DNA of 63,963 bases, taken from positions 1 to 63,963 of the forward strand of contig CAMVRS010000005.1 in assembly GCA_947169935.1 (NCBI GenBank), given 5' to 3'. The stretch's first letter is position 1, and each line of letters starts with the position of its first letter. The notes under the pieces were generated by a model, which saw nothing but the letters and a program-made list of their open reading frames with translations, had not been told where the DNA came from and made no database searches. Shown piece by piece: positions 34,971-43,910 of this stretch. This DNA comes from an uncultured Lachnospiraceae bacterium. Lineage in GTDB: Bacteria > Bacillota > Clostridia > Lachnospirales > Lachnospiraceae. Both the position numbers and the translations under genes were made by a program.

Positions 34971-36371
34971 ATGAAGAAGCTGGAAACTTCCAGAAGGGTT
35001 ATAATGCTGTTTTTATCATTTTTGAACCTGGCTGCGCAGGTCGCAGGCTTTGCGCTGTGCTGGTTCTGGTATTATAAACCCTTCTTAAAAGCTACATGGG
35101 GCATTGAGTTCTGGGAAAAGGGTGATATCACGCTGATCGCAGTTTATCTGGTGATATTGTTCATGTTCTCGCGTATGTACGGCGGTACCCGTGTAGGATA
35201 TCTAAAGGCCTGGGAGGTATTCTTCTCCCAGATATTCTCGACCCTTATCGCAAATGTTATGGCCTATGCGGTCCTGGCACTGATGGCTACCAAGGTGATC
35301 CCCGCCAGGGAGCTGCTTATACTGACAGCCATACAGTTTGCCTGGATAGCGGTGTGGACTGCGTCGGCGCAGTTCGTATACAGCTGTCTGTTCCCGCCGC
35401 GGGATCTGCTTCTGGTGAGCGGAGAGCGTTCGACTGACGGGATACTTCAAAAATTTGCCAGCCGTCCTGATAAGTATAATATCTGCAAATGTATGGATAT
35501 CGCGGAAGGCGTGCCCGCTATCTGTGAGGAGGTGGAGAAACGCTATGACGGTCTGGTGCTCTGGGATATTCCCACAAAGGAGCGTAATATGCTTCTTAAG
35601 TATTGCTATGCCAGATCTCTGCGCGTCTATATCATGCCCAAGATCCCCGATGTGCTGGTAAAAGGTACGGAGGAACTTCACATCTTTGATACACCTATCT
35701 ATCTTATACGCGAGTACGCCCTTACCGTGGAGCAGAGGGCTGCCAAGCGTATCATTGACATTGTATGTTCGTTTATCCTGCTGATACTGGCTTCGCCTTT
35801 TATGCTGTTGGTGGCGCTGGCTGTAAAGATCTACGATGGCGGTCCGGTATTGTATAAGCAGGTGCGCTGCACCATAGGAGGCAGGGAATTCAAGATACTT
35901 AAATTCCGCAGTATGAGGGTAGACGCAGAGAAGGATGGCGTTGCCAGACTGGCGGCGAAGAAGGATGACCGTATCACTCCTGTGGGCCGTTTTATCCGTG
36001 CCTGCAGGCTGGATGAGCTTCCGCAGCTCTGGAATATCTTAAAGGGAGAGATGAGTTTTATAGGCCCCAGGCCTGAACGCCCCCAGCTTATAAAGGAATA
36101 TGAGAAGGAGATGCCGGAATTTGTATTCCGTATGAAGGTAAAGGCCGGACTGGCAGGCTATGCCCAGGTTTACGGCAAGTACAACACCACTCCTTATGAC
36201 AAACTGAAACTCGATCTTACTTACATAGAGAATTATTCGGTATGGCTTGATCTTAAGCTGATGCTGCTGACTCTTAAGATACTCTTTAAGCCCGAGGCAA
36301 CAGAGGGCGTGGATAATGAGACGCATCAGAAGGAAAAGGCCGGGGAGGAGAAGAAAGTTGAAGGGGAATGA
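34971..36371 (+). CDS. Polyprenyl-phosphate sugar phosphotransferase starting polysaccharide synthesis
   Basis: 466 residues. It transfers a sugar-1-phosphate to undecaprenyl phosphate, the first step of repeat-unit assembly. Four N-terminal hydrophobic segments (about 10-150) are followed by a Rossmann-like middle, one more membrane hairpin (IVCSFILLILASPFMLLVAL) and the catalytic domain with KFRSMR, DELPQLWNIL and SFIGPRPERP. The ATG at 34971 has no ribosome binding site and sits 8 nt after a -10 box. An alternative ATG at 35004 has GAAGGG 5 nt before it. The C-terminal end overlaps the Wzz-like gene. Confidence 0.94.
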   Translation: MKKLETSRRVIMLFLSFLNLAAQVAGFALCWFWYYKPFLKATWGIEFWEKGDITLIAVYLVILFMFSRMYGGTRVGYLKAWEVFFSQIFSTLIANVMAYAVLALMATKVIPARELLILTAIQFAWIAVWTASAQFVYSCLFPPRDLLLVSGERSTDGILQKFASRPDKYNICKCMDIAEGVPAICEEVEKRYDGLVLWDIPTKERNMLLKYCYARSLRVYIMPKIPDVLVKGTEELHIFDTPIYLIREYALTVEQRAAKRIIDIVCSFILLILASPFMLLVALAVKIYDGGPVLYKQVRCTIGGREFKILKFRSMRVDAEKDGVARLAAKKDDRITPVGRFIRACRLDELPQLWNILKGEMSFIGPRPERPQLIKEYEKEMPEFVFRMKVKAGLAGYAQVYGKYNTTPYDKLKLDLTYIENYSVWLDLKLMLLTLKILFKPEATEGVDNETHQKEKAGEEKKVEGE

Positions 36372-37404
36372 TCTGGACAGAGGATTCGACTTGCGTCGTT
36401 TTCTCCTGCTTTCCGTACGCAGGTTTTGGATGTTGCTGGTCGGTGCGGTCATTGGCGCAGCGCTTTTCGGAGGATACCGTTTCCTGAAGGAGAAGGTATT
36501 TGCTCCCGCGCAGATATACCGTGCGGATACGGAGTTTTATATCAATTTCACAAAGGGTGAGGAAGAGGAAACACAGGCCTATTTTAATGACTATACCTGG
36601 AATGATGTGATAGATACGGATGTGATAGCAGGCTCTGCGGCTGCCATAGTAGAAGGCGCGGATAAAGCATATATCGCGGCCGCTACCTTTGTACCTACTT
36701 TGTCCGATATCCGTATGTTCCATGTTCAGGTTGATGATACCGATCCCGCAATGGCTGACAGGATAATGAATGCGCTGGAATTAAGCATTATGGTCTTTCC
36801 CAATTATGTGGAGGGCATGGACAGCATAACTGTTCTGGACCGTGAGCCGGCAAAGGCGGTAGTCGAGATGAGCACCATATTCCGCTGGGCTGCAGCTGGT
36901 GCGATAACAGGTGTTCTTGCGGCAATCCTTGTACTTTCTTATATCTATGTAATGGACGATACCATCCGTATTGCAGAGGACATAAAGACTGCAGGCGGAA
37001 ACTGTCTGGGGATCCTTTTTAAGGGAAAGCAGCTTGAGCGTGAAGAAGAAAGTTTAAAAGAAGCCCTGGACCGGGAGTTCGGCAAGACGGAAGAGATAAG
37101 GATGATAGATCCCGCAGGTACTGCGGTTCCGGCAGAAGCAGCCGCTAAGATAAAGGAGATGCTGGGCGGGGATAAGAAGTATAATACCGGAAATAAGGAG
37201 GCAAAGATCCTTTGCTGTGTGGCAGCCGGCAGCATGAGCATTGCAGAGCTTAAGCGTTTTATGCAGGATAAGGATACGGCTGTAGTATTCTGTGAAGCCG
37301 ATCATAAGCTTCACAGACTTTATTATTTCTATGCAAACAGAAAAGAAGCAGCGAGTCTTCCAGGAGAGATCGGTTCGGCATCAAAAGAGGATAATAAAAA
37401 ATGA
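36358..37404 (+). CDS. Wzz-like chain-length/export regulator with unusual cytoplasmic tail
   Basis: 348 residues. Two membrane segments (about 20-40 and 185-210) flank an extracytoplasmic domain, as in Wzz/Wzc/CapA proteins. After the second comes the typical MDDTIRIAEDI stretch, then about 130 residues ending in a short Rossmann-like block (AKILCCVAAGSMS...TAVVFCEADHK). No Walker A or B motif and no Tyr cluster is present, so it is not an active BY-kinase. The start is TTG at 36358, with GGGGAGGAG 8 nt upstream; an ATG at 36316 lacks such a site. It overlaps the upstream transferase by 14 nt. Confidence 0.82.
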   Translation: MKGNDLDRGFDLRRFLLLSVRRFWMLLVGAVIGAALFGGYRFLKEKVFAPAQIYRADTEFYINFTKGEEEETQAYFNDYTWNDVIDTDVIAGSAAAIVEGADKAYIAAATFVPTLSDIRMFHVQVDDTDPAMADRIMNALELSIMVFPNYVEGMDSITVLDREPAKAVVEMSTIFRWAAAGAITGVLAAILVLSYIYVMDDTIRIAEDIKTAGGNCLGILFKGKQLEREEESLKEALDREFGKTEEIRMIDPAGTAVPAEAAAKIKEMLGGDKKYNTGNKEAKILCCVAAGSMSIAELKRFMQDKDTAVVFCEADHKLHRLYYFYANRKEAASLPGEIGSASKEDNKK

Positions 37405-38192
37405 GATTATGTGTTCTTGTATCGGCTCTTGAACAGGATACCATGAAACTGCCCCAGAAGATGAGGCTTAAATCCGATGCTGTAATAGTGAACCAGTGCG
37501 GCTGCAACAGCGAGGAAGAGCTTTCCTATAACGGAAAAAGGATACGTGTCATAAACAGGAATGCGCGCGGCGTGGGCAAGAGCCGAAATTTGGCGGTGGA
37601 TAACGCCTGGGGTGATGTGGTTCTTTTTTCGGATGATGACATTATCTATGAAGAGGATTATGCAGCGCGCATAATACAGGCCTTCAGACGCAGGGAAGAT
37701 GCGGATATAATCCTCTTTAACGTAAGGGTAAATCCCGAGCGCCGTACCTACTGGACCGAGAGGAGCAAACGTGTTCACTGGTTTAACTGCGGCCGTTATC
37801 CTACCTTCAGCGCGGCTGTAAGACTTGAAAGATTAAAGGAAGCGGGAGTGCGTTTTTCGCATCTTTTTGGCGGCGGAGCTCCATACAGTAACGGAGAAGA
37901 CAGCCTCTTCTTTATGGACTGCATACGTAAGGGGCTTAAAGTATATGCGGTATCCTCCGTGATCGGTACCGAGCGCAGCAGAAAATCCACCTGGTTTAAG
38001 GGCTATGACGAGAAGTTCTTCTTTGACAGGGGAGTGCTTTTCCATTTCCTTTACGGAAAGTGGGCAAAGCTGTGGGCACTGCGTTTCGTACTGACAAAGA
38101 GCGGAGTGATGTGCAGGGATATAAAACCGATGCAGGCGCTTAAGCTGCTTGTTTCAGGGGTTGAAAAAGGAAAGACCTTATGCAGGGAATGA
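37401..38192 (+). CDS. Family 2 glycosyltransferase
   Basis: 263 residues, GT-A type. A shortened N-terminus leads to RNARGVGKSRN and the metal site FSDDDI. Later FGGGAPYSNGEDSLF carries the conserved ED pair that binds the acceptor. GAGG precedes the ATG, which overlaps the Wzz-like gene by 4 nt. It overlaps the next gene by 13 nt. The sugar is unknown. Confidence 0.88.
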   Translation: MRLCVLVSALEQDTMKLPQKMRLKSDAVIVNQCGCNSEEELSYNGKRIRVINRNARGVGKSRNLAVDNAWGDVVLFSDDDIIYEEDYAARIIQAFRRREDADIILFNVRVNPERRTYWTERSKRVHWFNCGRYPTFSAAVRLERLKEAGVRFSHLFGGGAPYSNGEDSLFFMDCIRKGLKVYAVSSVIGTERSRKSTWFKGYDEKFFFDRGVLFHFLYGKWAKLWALRFVLTKSGVMCRDIKPMQALKLLVSGVEKGKTLCRE

Positions 38193-39295
38193 TGCTGTAC
38201 ACATTGCTGCTGGCTGTAGGTACAGGCGTTGCAGCTTTTATATCACCAAGGTTGGCTGTGGTAAGAGGGACACGCAGGGAAGCCCTGAACAGGGTTTATC
38301 TTGCTGTGCTTTTTCTGATGCTGCTGATCCCTTCCGTACTGCGTCTTTATACCGGGAATGACTATTATACCTATATCGAGCATTTTCATGATGTACGATG
38401 CGGGCATTATGTGGTGACGGAACCCGGCTTTAATATACTGGTAAAGCTGGTATATTCCGCTCTCGGAGGAGAATACTTCCTGGTGATATTTGCGATCTTT
38501 GCTTTTGCTACGATCCTGTTTTTCATTAAAGCCCTTTACGAGCAGAGCTGTGACATGGGGATCTCCTTCTTTCTCTTTCTGGCGCTTGGCCTGTATTTTC
38601 AGAGTTACAATTCGGTAAGATATTATCTGGCCCTGGCTATGGGGCTGTATTCACTTGGCTTTGTAAGCCGCAGGCAGTGGGGAAAATTCGTGATCACAGT
38701 CCTTGCTGCGGCGTTATTCCATAAGACGGCTTTGGTGATGCTGGTTCTTTATCCGGCGTCTGCCATACCCTGGAAAAAGTGGTATTACGGTATACTTGCA
38801 GCACTGGGTGTTTCCGGGCTGGTCTTTAAGGATCTGTATATGAAACTCTTCGTATTCCTTTATCCTTCGTATGTGAATGAGGAAGAATACTTAAGCGGTG
38901 ATTACTTCAGCATAGTCAATATAGCGCGCTGCCTGGCGGTGATCGCCTTATTCATTTTTGTTTACCAGTTTGAGAAGAAGGCGCTCGAGGAAAGACCGGT
39001 GTGCAATATGTATCTTAAGATGAATGTGCTGGCGCTTTTATTGTACAGCTGCTTCTCCTTTGTGCCTTTTGTATCCAGGATAGGATATTATCTTAATGTA
39101 AGCCAGATCCTGCTGATACCGGAACTGATATTATGTCTTAAGGATAAAAAGCGTGAAGCGGCACTGGCAATATTATTATTTGGGGGAGCGGTATATTTTA
39201 TGATCTTTTTGTTCAAGGCGGATGATATGTATGTCAACATTCTGCCTTATACCACCTGGCTGTCTGTACCGGATGGGATAATGCCTGAGTTTTGA
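38180..39295 (+). CDS. EpsG-like polysaccharide membrane protein (likely polymerase)
   Basis: 371 residues with about ten hydrophobic segments. The pattern YTGNDYYTYIEHF near the N-terminus, followed by a segment resembling VTEPGFNILVKLVYS, is typical of the EpsG family. Those proteins occupy the polymerase position in many Gram-positive exopolysaccharide clusters. AAAGGAAAG precedes the ATG. A second Wzy/WaaL-like protein is encoded further on, so one may polymerise and the other ligate or modify. Confidence 0.87.
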   Translation: MQGMMLYTLLLAVGTGVAAFISPRLAVVRGTRREALNRVYLAVLFLMLLIPSVLRLYTGNDYYTYIEHFHDVRCGHYVVTEPGFNILVKLVYSALGGEYFLVIFAIFAFATILFFIKALYEQSCDMGISFFLFLALGLYFQSYNSVRYYLALAMGLYSLGFVSRRQWGKFVITVLAAALFHKTALVMLVLYPASAIPWKKWYYGILAALGVSGLVFKDLYMKLFVFLYPSYVNEEEYLSGDYFSIVNIARCLAVIALFIFVYQFEKKALEERPVCNMYLKMNVLALLLYSCFSFVPFVSRIGYYLNVSQILLIPELILCLKDKKREAALAILLFGGAVYFMIFLFKADDMYVNILPYTTWLSVPDGIMPEF

Positions 39296-39321
39296 TATAT
39301 CGCCGGCCAAAGGGAGGGGTT

Positions 39322-40113
39322 ATGCGTTTTACTATAGTGGTAGTCAGCCTTAACGCTGGCGATGAACTGAAAAAGACGATAGACAGCGTGCTCTGCCAGA
39401 CTTACAGCGATTATGAGATAGTGGTAAAAGACGGGATGTCTGCCGACGGATCGCTGGATACGCTGCCCGGAGATAAGCATATCAAGCTGATAAAGCGTGC
39501 GGATAAGGGCATCTATGATGCAATGAACCAGGCAGTGGGAAGGATACGCGGGGATTATGTGCTCTTCTTAAACTGCGGGGATTATCTGTATGATGACCAT
39601 GTGCTGGCAAGGCTTGCAAAGGCTGTAGCTAAGACGCGGGCGGATATCTATTACGGGGATCTTTACCGGAGGGCTCTTGGCAGCGTTGATATATCGCCGT
39701 CAAAGATAAGTGATTTTGTATGCTACCGTAATGTGCCCTGTCATCAGGTATGTCTGTATGCCGGAAAGCTGTTTTCAAAAAGAGCTTATAACTTAAGATA
39801 TGCGGTGCGTGCGGACTATGAGCATTTTCTCTATTGCGTTTATAAGGAAGGGGCTGTCTGCGAACATGTCCCCCTTACTGTATGTTCTTACCAGGGCGGA
39901 GGTTTTTCCGAAACGGAAGAACACAGGAGAGAGGCTGCGATAGAGCATAAAGAGATAACAGATCATTATCTCGGAAAGAAAGCGATACTGTTTCGCATCA
40001 TTATGATCATTACGCTGCAGCCCCTGAGGGAGAAGCTGGCGAATGATCCTAAATTTTCATCATTATATCATGGGGTAAAGGGTCTTTTGTACGGAAAAAA
40101 GACCGGGGGTTGA
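39322..40113 (+). CDS. Family 2 glycosyltransferase
   Basis: 263 residues. Motifs are FTIVVVSLNAGDEL at the start, VKDGMSADGS for the nucleotide sugar, and FLNCGDYLY at the metal site, where the usual DxD is replaced by NCGD as in WcaA/colanic-acid-like GT2 enzymes. The start at 39322 follows GGGAGGGG closely; an upstream TTG at 39292 lacks support. It lies 26 nt after epsG and 3 nt before the next gene. Confidence 0.9.
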   Translation: MRFTIVVVSLNAGDELKKTIDSVLCQTYSDYEIVVKDGMSADGSLDTLPGDKHIKLIKRADKGIYDAMNQAVGRIRGDYVLFLNCGDYLYDDHVLARLAKAVAKTRADIYYGDLYRRALGSVDISPSKISDFVCYRNVPCHQVCLYAGKLFSKRAYNLRYAVRADYEHFLYCVYKEGAVCEHVPLTVCSYQGGGFSETEEHRREAAIEHKEITDHYLGKKAILFRIIMIITLQPLREKLANDPKFSSLYHGVKGLLYGKKTGG

Positions 40114-40116
40114 TCT

Positions 40117-41391
40117 ATGAAGGTTTTGTGGATATGTAATCGTTGCCCGGCGATCTTTGCCGAGGATGCCGGTATCAGGCGTTCAAATATGGAAGGCTGG
40201 GTAAGCGGCGCGCTGGATACACTGCTTAAACACTGCAAAGAAGACGGCATACAGCTTGCTGTTGCTTTTCCCATGCCGTATGAAGAAACATTACACGGAA
40301 AAGTTAAGGGCGTAGAGTACTTCGGTTTTGTTGAGGATACTTCACATCCGGAAAAGTATGATCCGGCACTGGCGGCGGCGCTTGGCGTTATCTGTGAGGA
40401 ATTCCATCCTGATGTCATACATGTATTCGGAACGGAATACCCCCACACCCTGGCGATGATGAGGGTGCTGGAATGGAAGAAGAGGACTGTTGTTCATATG
40501 CAGGGCGTAGTGCAGAGCTGCGCGGATGAATACTTTGCAGGGCTTCCCCAGGATGTACTTGAAAGGGCTACCTTAAGGGATGTTGTCAGGAAAGACAGTC
40601 TGGAACGCCAGAAGGAAAAGTATGAGGGCAGGGCATTAAACGAGCAGCAGGCGCTGGAAGCTGCGGATTACGCCTGCGGCAGGACGGATTTTGATAAGGC
40701 GTTTTTTGCAGCAATGCATCCCGATGCGGTGTATTATTCACTGAATGAAACTCTGCGTCCCTGTTTTTATGAGGGCTCATGGGATCCCGATGCATGTGAC
40801 CTCTATACTGTGTGTTTATCGCAGGGCAATATACCGTTAAAGGGAGCGCATATCGCGATAGAAGCAGTCTCCCTGCTTAAAGACAGGTATCCCGATATAA
40901 AGCTTAAGATAGCGGGCGATGATATATTAAAAGGCGAAGGGCCTATTTCCGCAATATCGCGAAGTGAATATGGGGAGTATTTAAGATCTCTTGTCAGGGG
41001 ATTTGACCTGCAGGATAAAGTCCAATATATGGGACAGTTAAAAGATACGGAAATGAAGGACCTGTATCTTTCATCATATGTATTTCTTATGCCTTCCTTT
41101 ATTGAGAATTCACCCAATTCCCTGGGAGAAGCTATGCTTCTGGGAATGCCATGTGTAGCATCCCGTGTGGGCGGCATACCCTCAATGGCGTCCGAGGAGG
41201 AGATACGTTATGTGACTGCAGGCAATGCGGAAGAACTTGCCAAAGCGATAAGCGATATCTTTGATAACAGGGAAGCGGCTTTAAAGACTGCGGCTGCGGG
41301 AAGAAAAAGAGCCGTACTTACATATGACAGGGAAGCAAATTATAAAATGCTCAAATGGGTTTACGAGAGCATGATAAAAGATAACTCATGA
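40117..41391 (+). CDS. Family 4 glycosyltransferase
   Basis: 424 residues, GT-B fold. The N-terminal half (VLWICNRCP...GGIxxSNxEGW-like) contacts the acceptor. The C-terminal half has the donor motifs LSQGNIPLKG, KIAGDD, FLMPSFIENSPNSLGEAMLLGMP and the E-x7-E pair. A retaining mechanism is expected. It overlaps the next glycosyltransferase by 4 nt (ATGA), so the three GT4 genes are translated as a coupled set. Confidence 0.93.
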   Translation: MKVLWICNRCPAIFAEDAGIRRSNMEGWVSGALDTLLKHCKEDGIQLAVAFPMPYEETLHGKVKGVEYFGFVEDTSHPEKYDPALAAALGVICEEFHPDVIHVFGTEYPHTLAMMRVLEWKKRTVVHMQGVVQSCADEYFAGLPQDVLERATLRDVVRKDSLERQKEKYEGRALNEQQALEAADYACGRTDFDKAFFAAMHPDAVYYSLNETLRPCFYEGSWDPDACDLYTVCLSQGNIPLKGAHIAIEAVSLLKDRYPDIKLKIAGDDILKGEGPISAISRSEYGEYLRSLVRGFDLQDKVQYMGQLKDTEMKDLYLSSYVFLMPSFIENSPNSLGEAMLLGMPCVASRVGGIPSMASEEEIRYVTAGNAEELAKAISDIFDNREAALKTAAAGRKRAVLTYDREANYKMLKWVYESMIKDNS

Positions 41392-42575
41392 AATTTACAT
41401 TCATCACAAATTACCTGACACACCATCAGCTGCCTTTTTGCCTGGAAATGGTAAAGCGCCTGGGCGATGATTTTAAGCTCATAGCCACCAACAGCATGGA
41501 GGAAGAGCGTATCCGCATGGGCTGGGACCTGGATCCCAAAGCTTATCCCTTTGTTATACAGACAGATGAGTATGAGGGTGAATGCAGAAGACTCATGATG
41601 GAGTCTGATGCGGTGATGTGCGGCGGCGCCAGCGTATATTATGTTCTGGAGCGTATGGACGCGGGAAAGCTGACCTACCGCTATCATGAACGTTTGTATA
41701 AGACGGGACGCATACATGCTTTTGCACCCCGCGGCTATATAAAGAAGCTTAAGGAACATACGAAGTACAGAAGATCGCCTGTATACCTCCTGTGCGCGGG
41801 AGCATATGTACCGGCAGATTTTTCCCTGTTTTTTTCCTATCCGGGAAAGATGCTCAAGTGGGGATATTTTCCGGAATGCATAGAATATTCCGAAGAACAG
41901 CGCAGGCGTCCGGAAAGAGAGAAGCTTAAACTCTTATGGACAGGACGCATGCTTAAGTGGAAACATCCGCAGACAGCCGTGCATGCAGCCAAACTGCTTA
42001 AGGAAGAATACGGCGTTCCCTTTGAGCTTGAAATGATAGGTGAAGGCGAATGCCGCAGCGAGATAGAAGAAATGAGATCACGTTACGGTCTTGAGGATAT
42101 TCTGACTATAAGGGATTTTATCAGGCCGGAAGAAGTGCGCAGGAAAATGCTGGATGCAGACATTTACCTTATGACCAGCGATCATCAGGAAGGCTGGGGT
42201 GCTGTGGTAAATGAAGCCATGAATGCGGGCTGTGCCCTGGCGGCGTCTACGGCAGCCGGAAGCGTACCCTATCTTCTGATGGAAAAGCAGTGCGGACTTG
42301 CCTATCCTTTTTACAGCAGCGAAAAGGAAAATGCGGAATATCTGGCGATGCAGCTGAACCATCTGTGTACAGAGGAGGATATGAGAAATACCTTATCCCG
42401 TCTGGCATATGAGCGTATAACGCAGCTGTGGAATGCATCGGTGGCAGCAGAGCGCCTGCTTGAGTTTTCTGAAGCTGTATTGGCAGGCGGACAAAAGTGC
42501 TGGGAAGAAGGACCTTTGAGTGCTCCGCCCATGATGCAGCCTATAGTTTTCAAACCACCTAAGGAGCCTAAATGA
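41388..42575 (+). CDS. Family 4 glycosyltransferase (first of a tandem pair)
   Basis: 395 residues, GT-B fold. It shares unusual N-terminal blocks with the next gene: YLTHHQLP, then MEEERIRMGW. Donor-side motifs are LLWTGRMLKWKHP, GEGECRSEIEEM and SDHQEGWGAVVNEAMNAGC. There is no ribosome binding site; the start overlaps the upstream stop. It belongs with the following gene to a duplicated pair whose acceptor sides have diverged. Confidence 0.9.
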   Translation: MKFTFITNYLTHHQLPFCLEMVKRLGDDFKLIATNSMEEERIRMGWDLDPKAYPFVIQTDEYEGECRRLMMESDAVMCGGASVYYVLERMDAGKLTYRYHERLYKTGRIHAFAPRGYIKKLKEHTKYRRSPVYLLCAGAYVPADFSLFFSYPGKMLKWGYFPECIEYSEEQRRRPEREKLKLLWTGRMLKWKHPQTAVHAAKLLKEEYGVPFELEMIGEGECRSEIEEMRSRYGLEDILTIRDFIRPEEVRRKMLDADIYLMTSDHQEGWGAVVNEAMNAGCALAASTAAGSVPYLLMEKQCGLAYPFYSSEKENAEYLAMQLNHLCTEEDMRNTLSRLAYERITQLWNASVAAERLLEFSEAVLAGGQKCWEEGPLSAPPMMQPIVFKPPKEPK

Positions 42576-43810
42576 AGCTTACCTTCGTTTCAAATTATTT
42601 TAACCACCATCAGCGTCCGGTGAGTGAAGCCTTTGCGAATACGGAGGGTGTTGAATATACCTTTATCCAGACCGAGGATATGGAAGAGGAACGCGTAAGG
42701 ATGGGATGGGCTGTTGATATAACGCGTTATCCTTATGTGAAAGTCTGGAAAGGAAACGAGGAAGAATGCCGCGCTCTTATCATGGACAGCGATGTCGTTA
42801 TCTGGGGCGGACTGGAGATGGAAGAAGAGATAGAACCGAGACTTCAGGCAAACAGGCTGACTTTCAGATACAGCGAGCGCATATATAAAGAGGGGCAGTG
42901 GAAGTTCATTTCACCCCGCGGACTTAAAAAGAAATACCACGACCATGTAAGGTATCGTAAGTCAAATGTATATCTTTTATGTTCCGGGGCCTTTGTGGGA
43001 TCTGATTTTAAGCTGATACATGCTTATCCGAAAAAGAAATTTGTTTGGGGTTATTTTCCAGAGGTTAAGCATTATGATATAGATGAGCTGATGGCAAAGA
43101 AGAGTAAGGATGGAGAAGCAATCCGGCTCTTCTGGGCAGGAAGGATGATCGACTGGAAACATCCGGAATTTGCCATCGAGGCAGCGGATAAGCTGCTGCA
43201 CGGGGATCCTGCGCAGCGGTTTCCGGGAAGGCTTGCGCAGCAGGGCGGTTTTATGCTGACTATGGCCGGTGGCGGAGATATGGAAGAAGAACTTCGGCGC
43301 ATGGTGCGTGAAAGGGGCCTTGAGAATGTGGTGCGTTTTACGGGCTTTATGTCTCCCGAGGAAATACGCGCCGAGATGGAACGGTCCGATATATTTCTCT
43401 TTACCAGCGATCAGAAAGAAGGCTGGGGTGCAGTGCTTAACGAAGCCATGAACAGCGGATGTCTGGTAGTGGCCAGACCGTTTATAGGAGCTGTTCCGTA
43501 TATGGTCCAGCAGGGATGGAACGGTGTGGTATGTGATAATAATATATCAGGGTTTTGCAGAACGGTTTACGGCGCAGTGCTTAACCGTGAGGGATGCCGC
43601 GAAAAGGGCAGACGCGCCTATGAGACCATGATAAAATACTGGAATGCTGATAATGCCACGGCTCAGTTTTTGAGGGTTGCGAAGAGCCTGCTGGCAGGTA
43701 AGGGTTTTGAATATTCAGAGAAGGAAAAAGAAAGCTGGGCTCTGCAGCCTATGTGTAAAGATCCGGAGATAGGACCGGCGGATGCCGCGCGATTTGTAAG
43801 ACGGTGGTAA
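42572..43810 (+). CDS. Family 4 glycosyltransferase (second of a tandem pair)
   Basis: 412 residues. Block-by-block similarity to the gene before it: YFNHHQRP, MEEERVRMGW, FWAGRMIDWKHP and SDQKEGWGAVLNEAMNSGC. It carries an extra segment after the HP motif (the GRLAQQG region) that the first copy lacks. It is coupled by a 4-nt overlap. It ends about 10 nt before the tandem array of hairpin repeats, so this may be the end of one operon segment. Confidence 0.9.
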   Translation: MKLTFVSNYFNHHQRPVSEAFANTEGVEYTFIQTEDMEEERVRMGWAVDITRYPYVKVWKGNEEECRALIMDSDVVIWGGLEMEEEIEPRLQANRLTFRYSERIYKEGQWKFISPRGLKKKYHDHVRYRKSNVYLLCSGAFVGSDFKLIHAYPKKKFVWGYFPEVKHYDIDELMAKKSKDGEAIRLFWAGRMIDWKHPEFAIEAADKLLHGDPAQRFPGRLAQQGGFMLTMAGGGDMEEELRRMVRERGLENVVRFTGFMSPEEIRAEMERSDIFLFTSDQKEGWGAVLNEAMNSGCLVVARPFIGAVPYMVQQGWNGVVCDNNISGFCRTVYGAVLNREGCREKGRRAYETMIKYWNADNATAQFLRVAKSLLAGKGFEYSEKEKESWALQPMCKDPEIGPADAARFVRRW

Positions 43811-43819
43811 GCTGCCACG

Positions 43820-43867
43820 TGTCATCCTGAGCGCTAAAATGCGTGTCATCCTGAGCGCTAAAATGCG
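43820..43867 (+). repeat. Two 24-bp tandem units built from the 5' half of the GNA-hairpin repeat
   Basis: Units start at 43820 and 43844 and are identical. Each carries the first 15 bases of the repeat followed by TAAAATGCG. They run straight into a full copy at 43868 with the same 24-nt phase. Confidence 0.85.
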
Positions 43868-43895
43868 TGTCATCCTGAGCGCAGCGAAGGATCTT
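43868..43895 (+). repeat. GNA mini-hairpin repeat, copy 5
   Basis: Outer stem ATCCT/AGGAT, centre GC-GCA-GC, followed by a T run. It ends 15 nt before the ATG of the next glycosyltransferase and abuts that gene's ribosome binding site. Confidence 0.85.
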
Positions 43896-43910
43896 TTTTA
43901 GAGGTAAACT

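Noticed and set aside
43820-43895. Possible CRISPR-like array
   Set aside because: Only two 24-bp units plus one related copy with no variable spacers; it is a tandem of the dispersed hairpin repeat.
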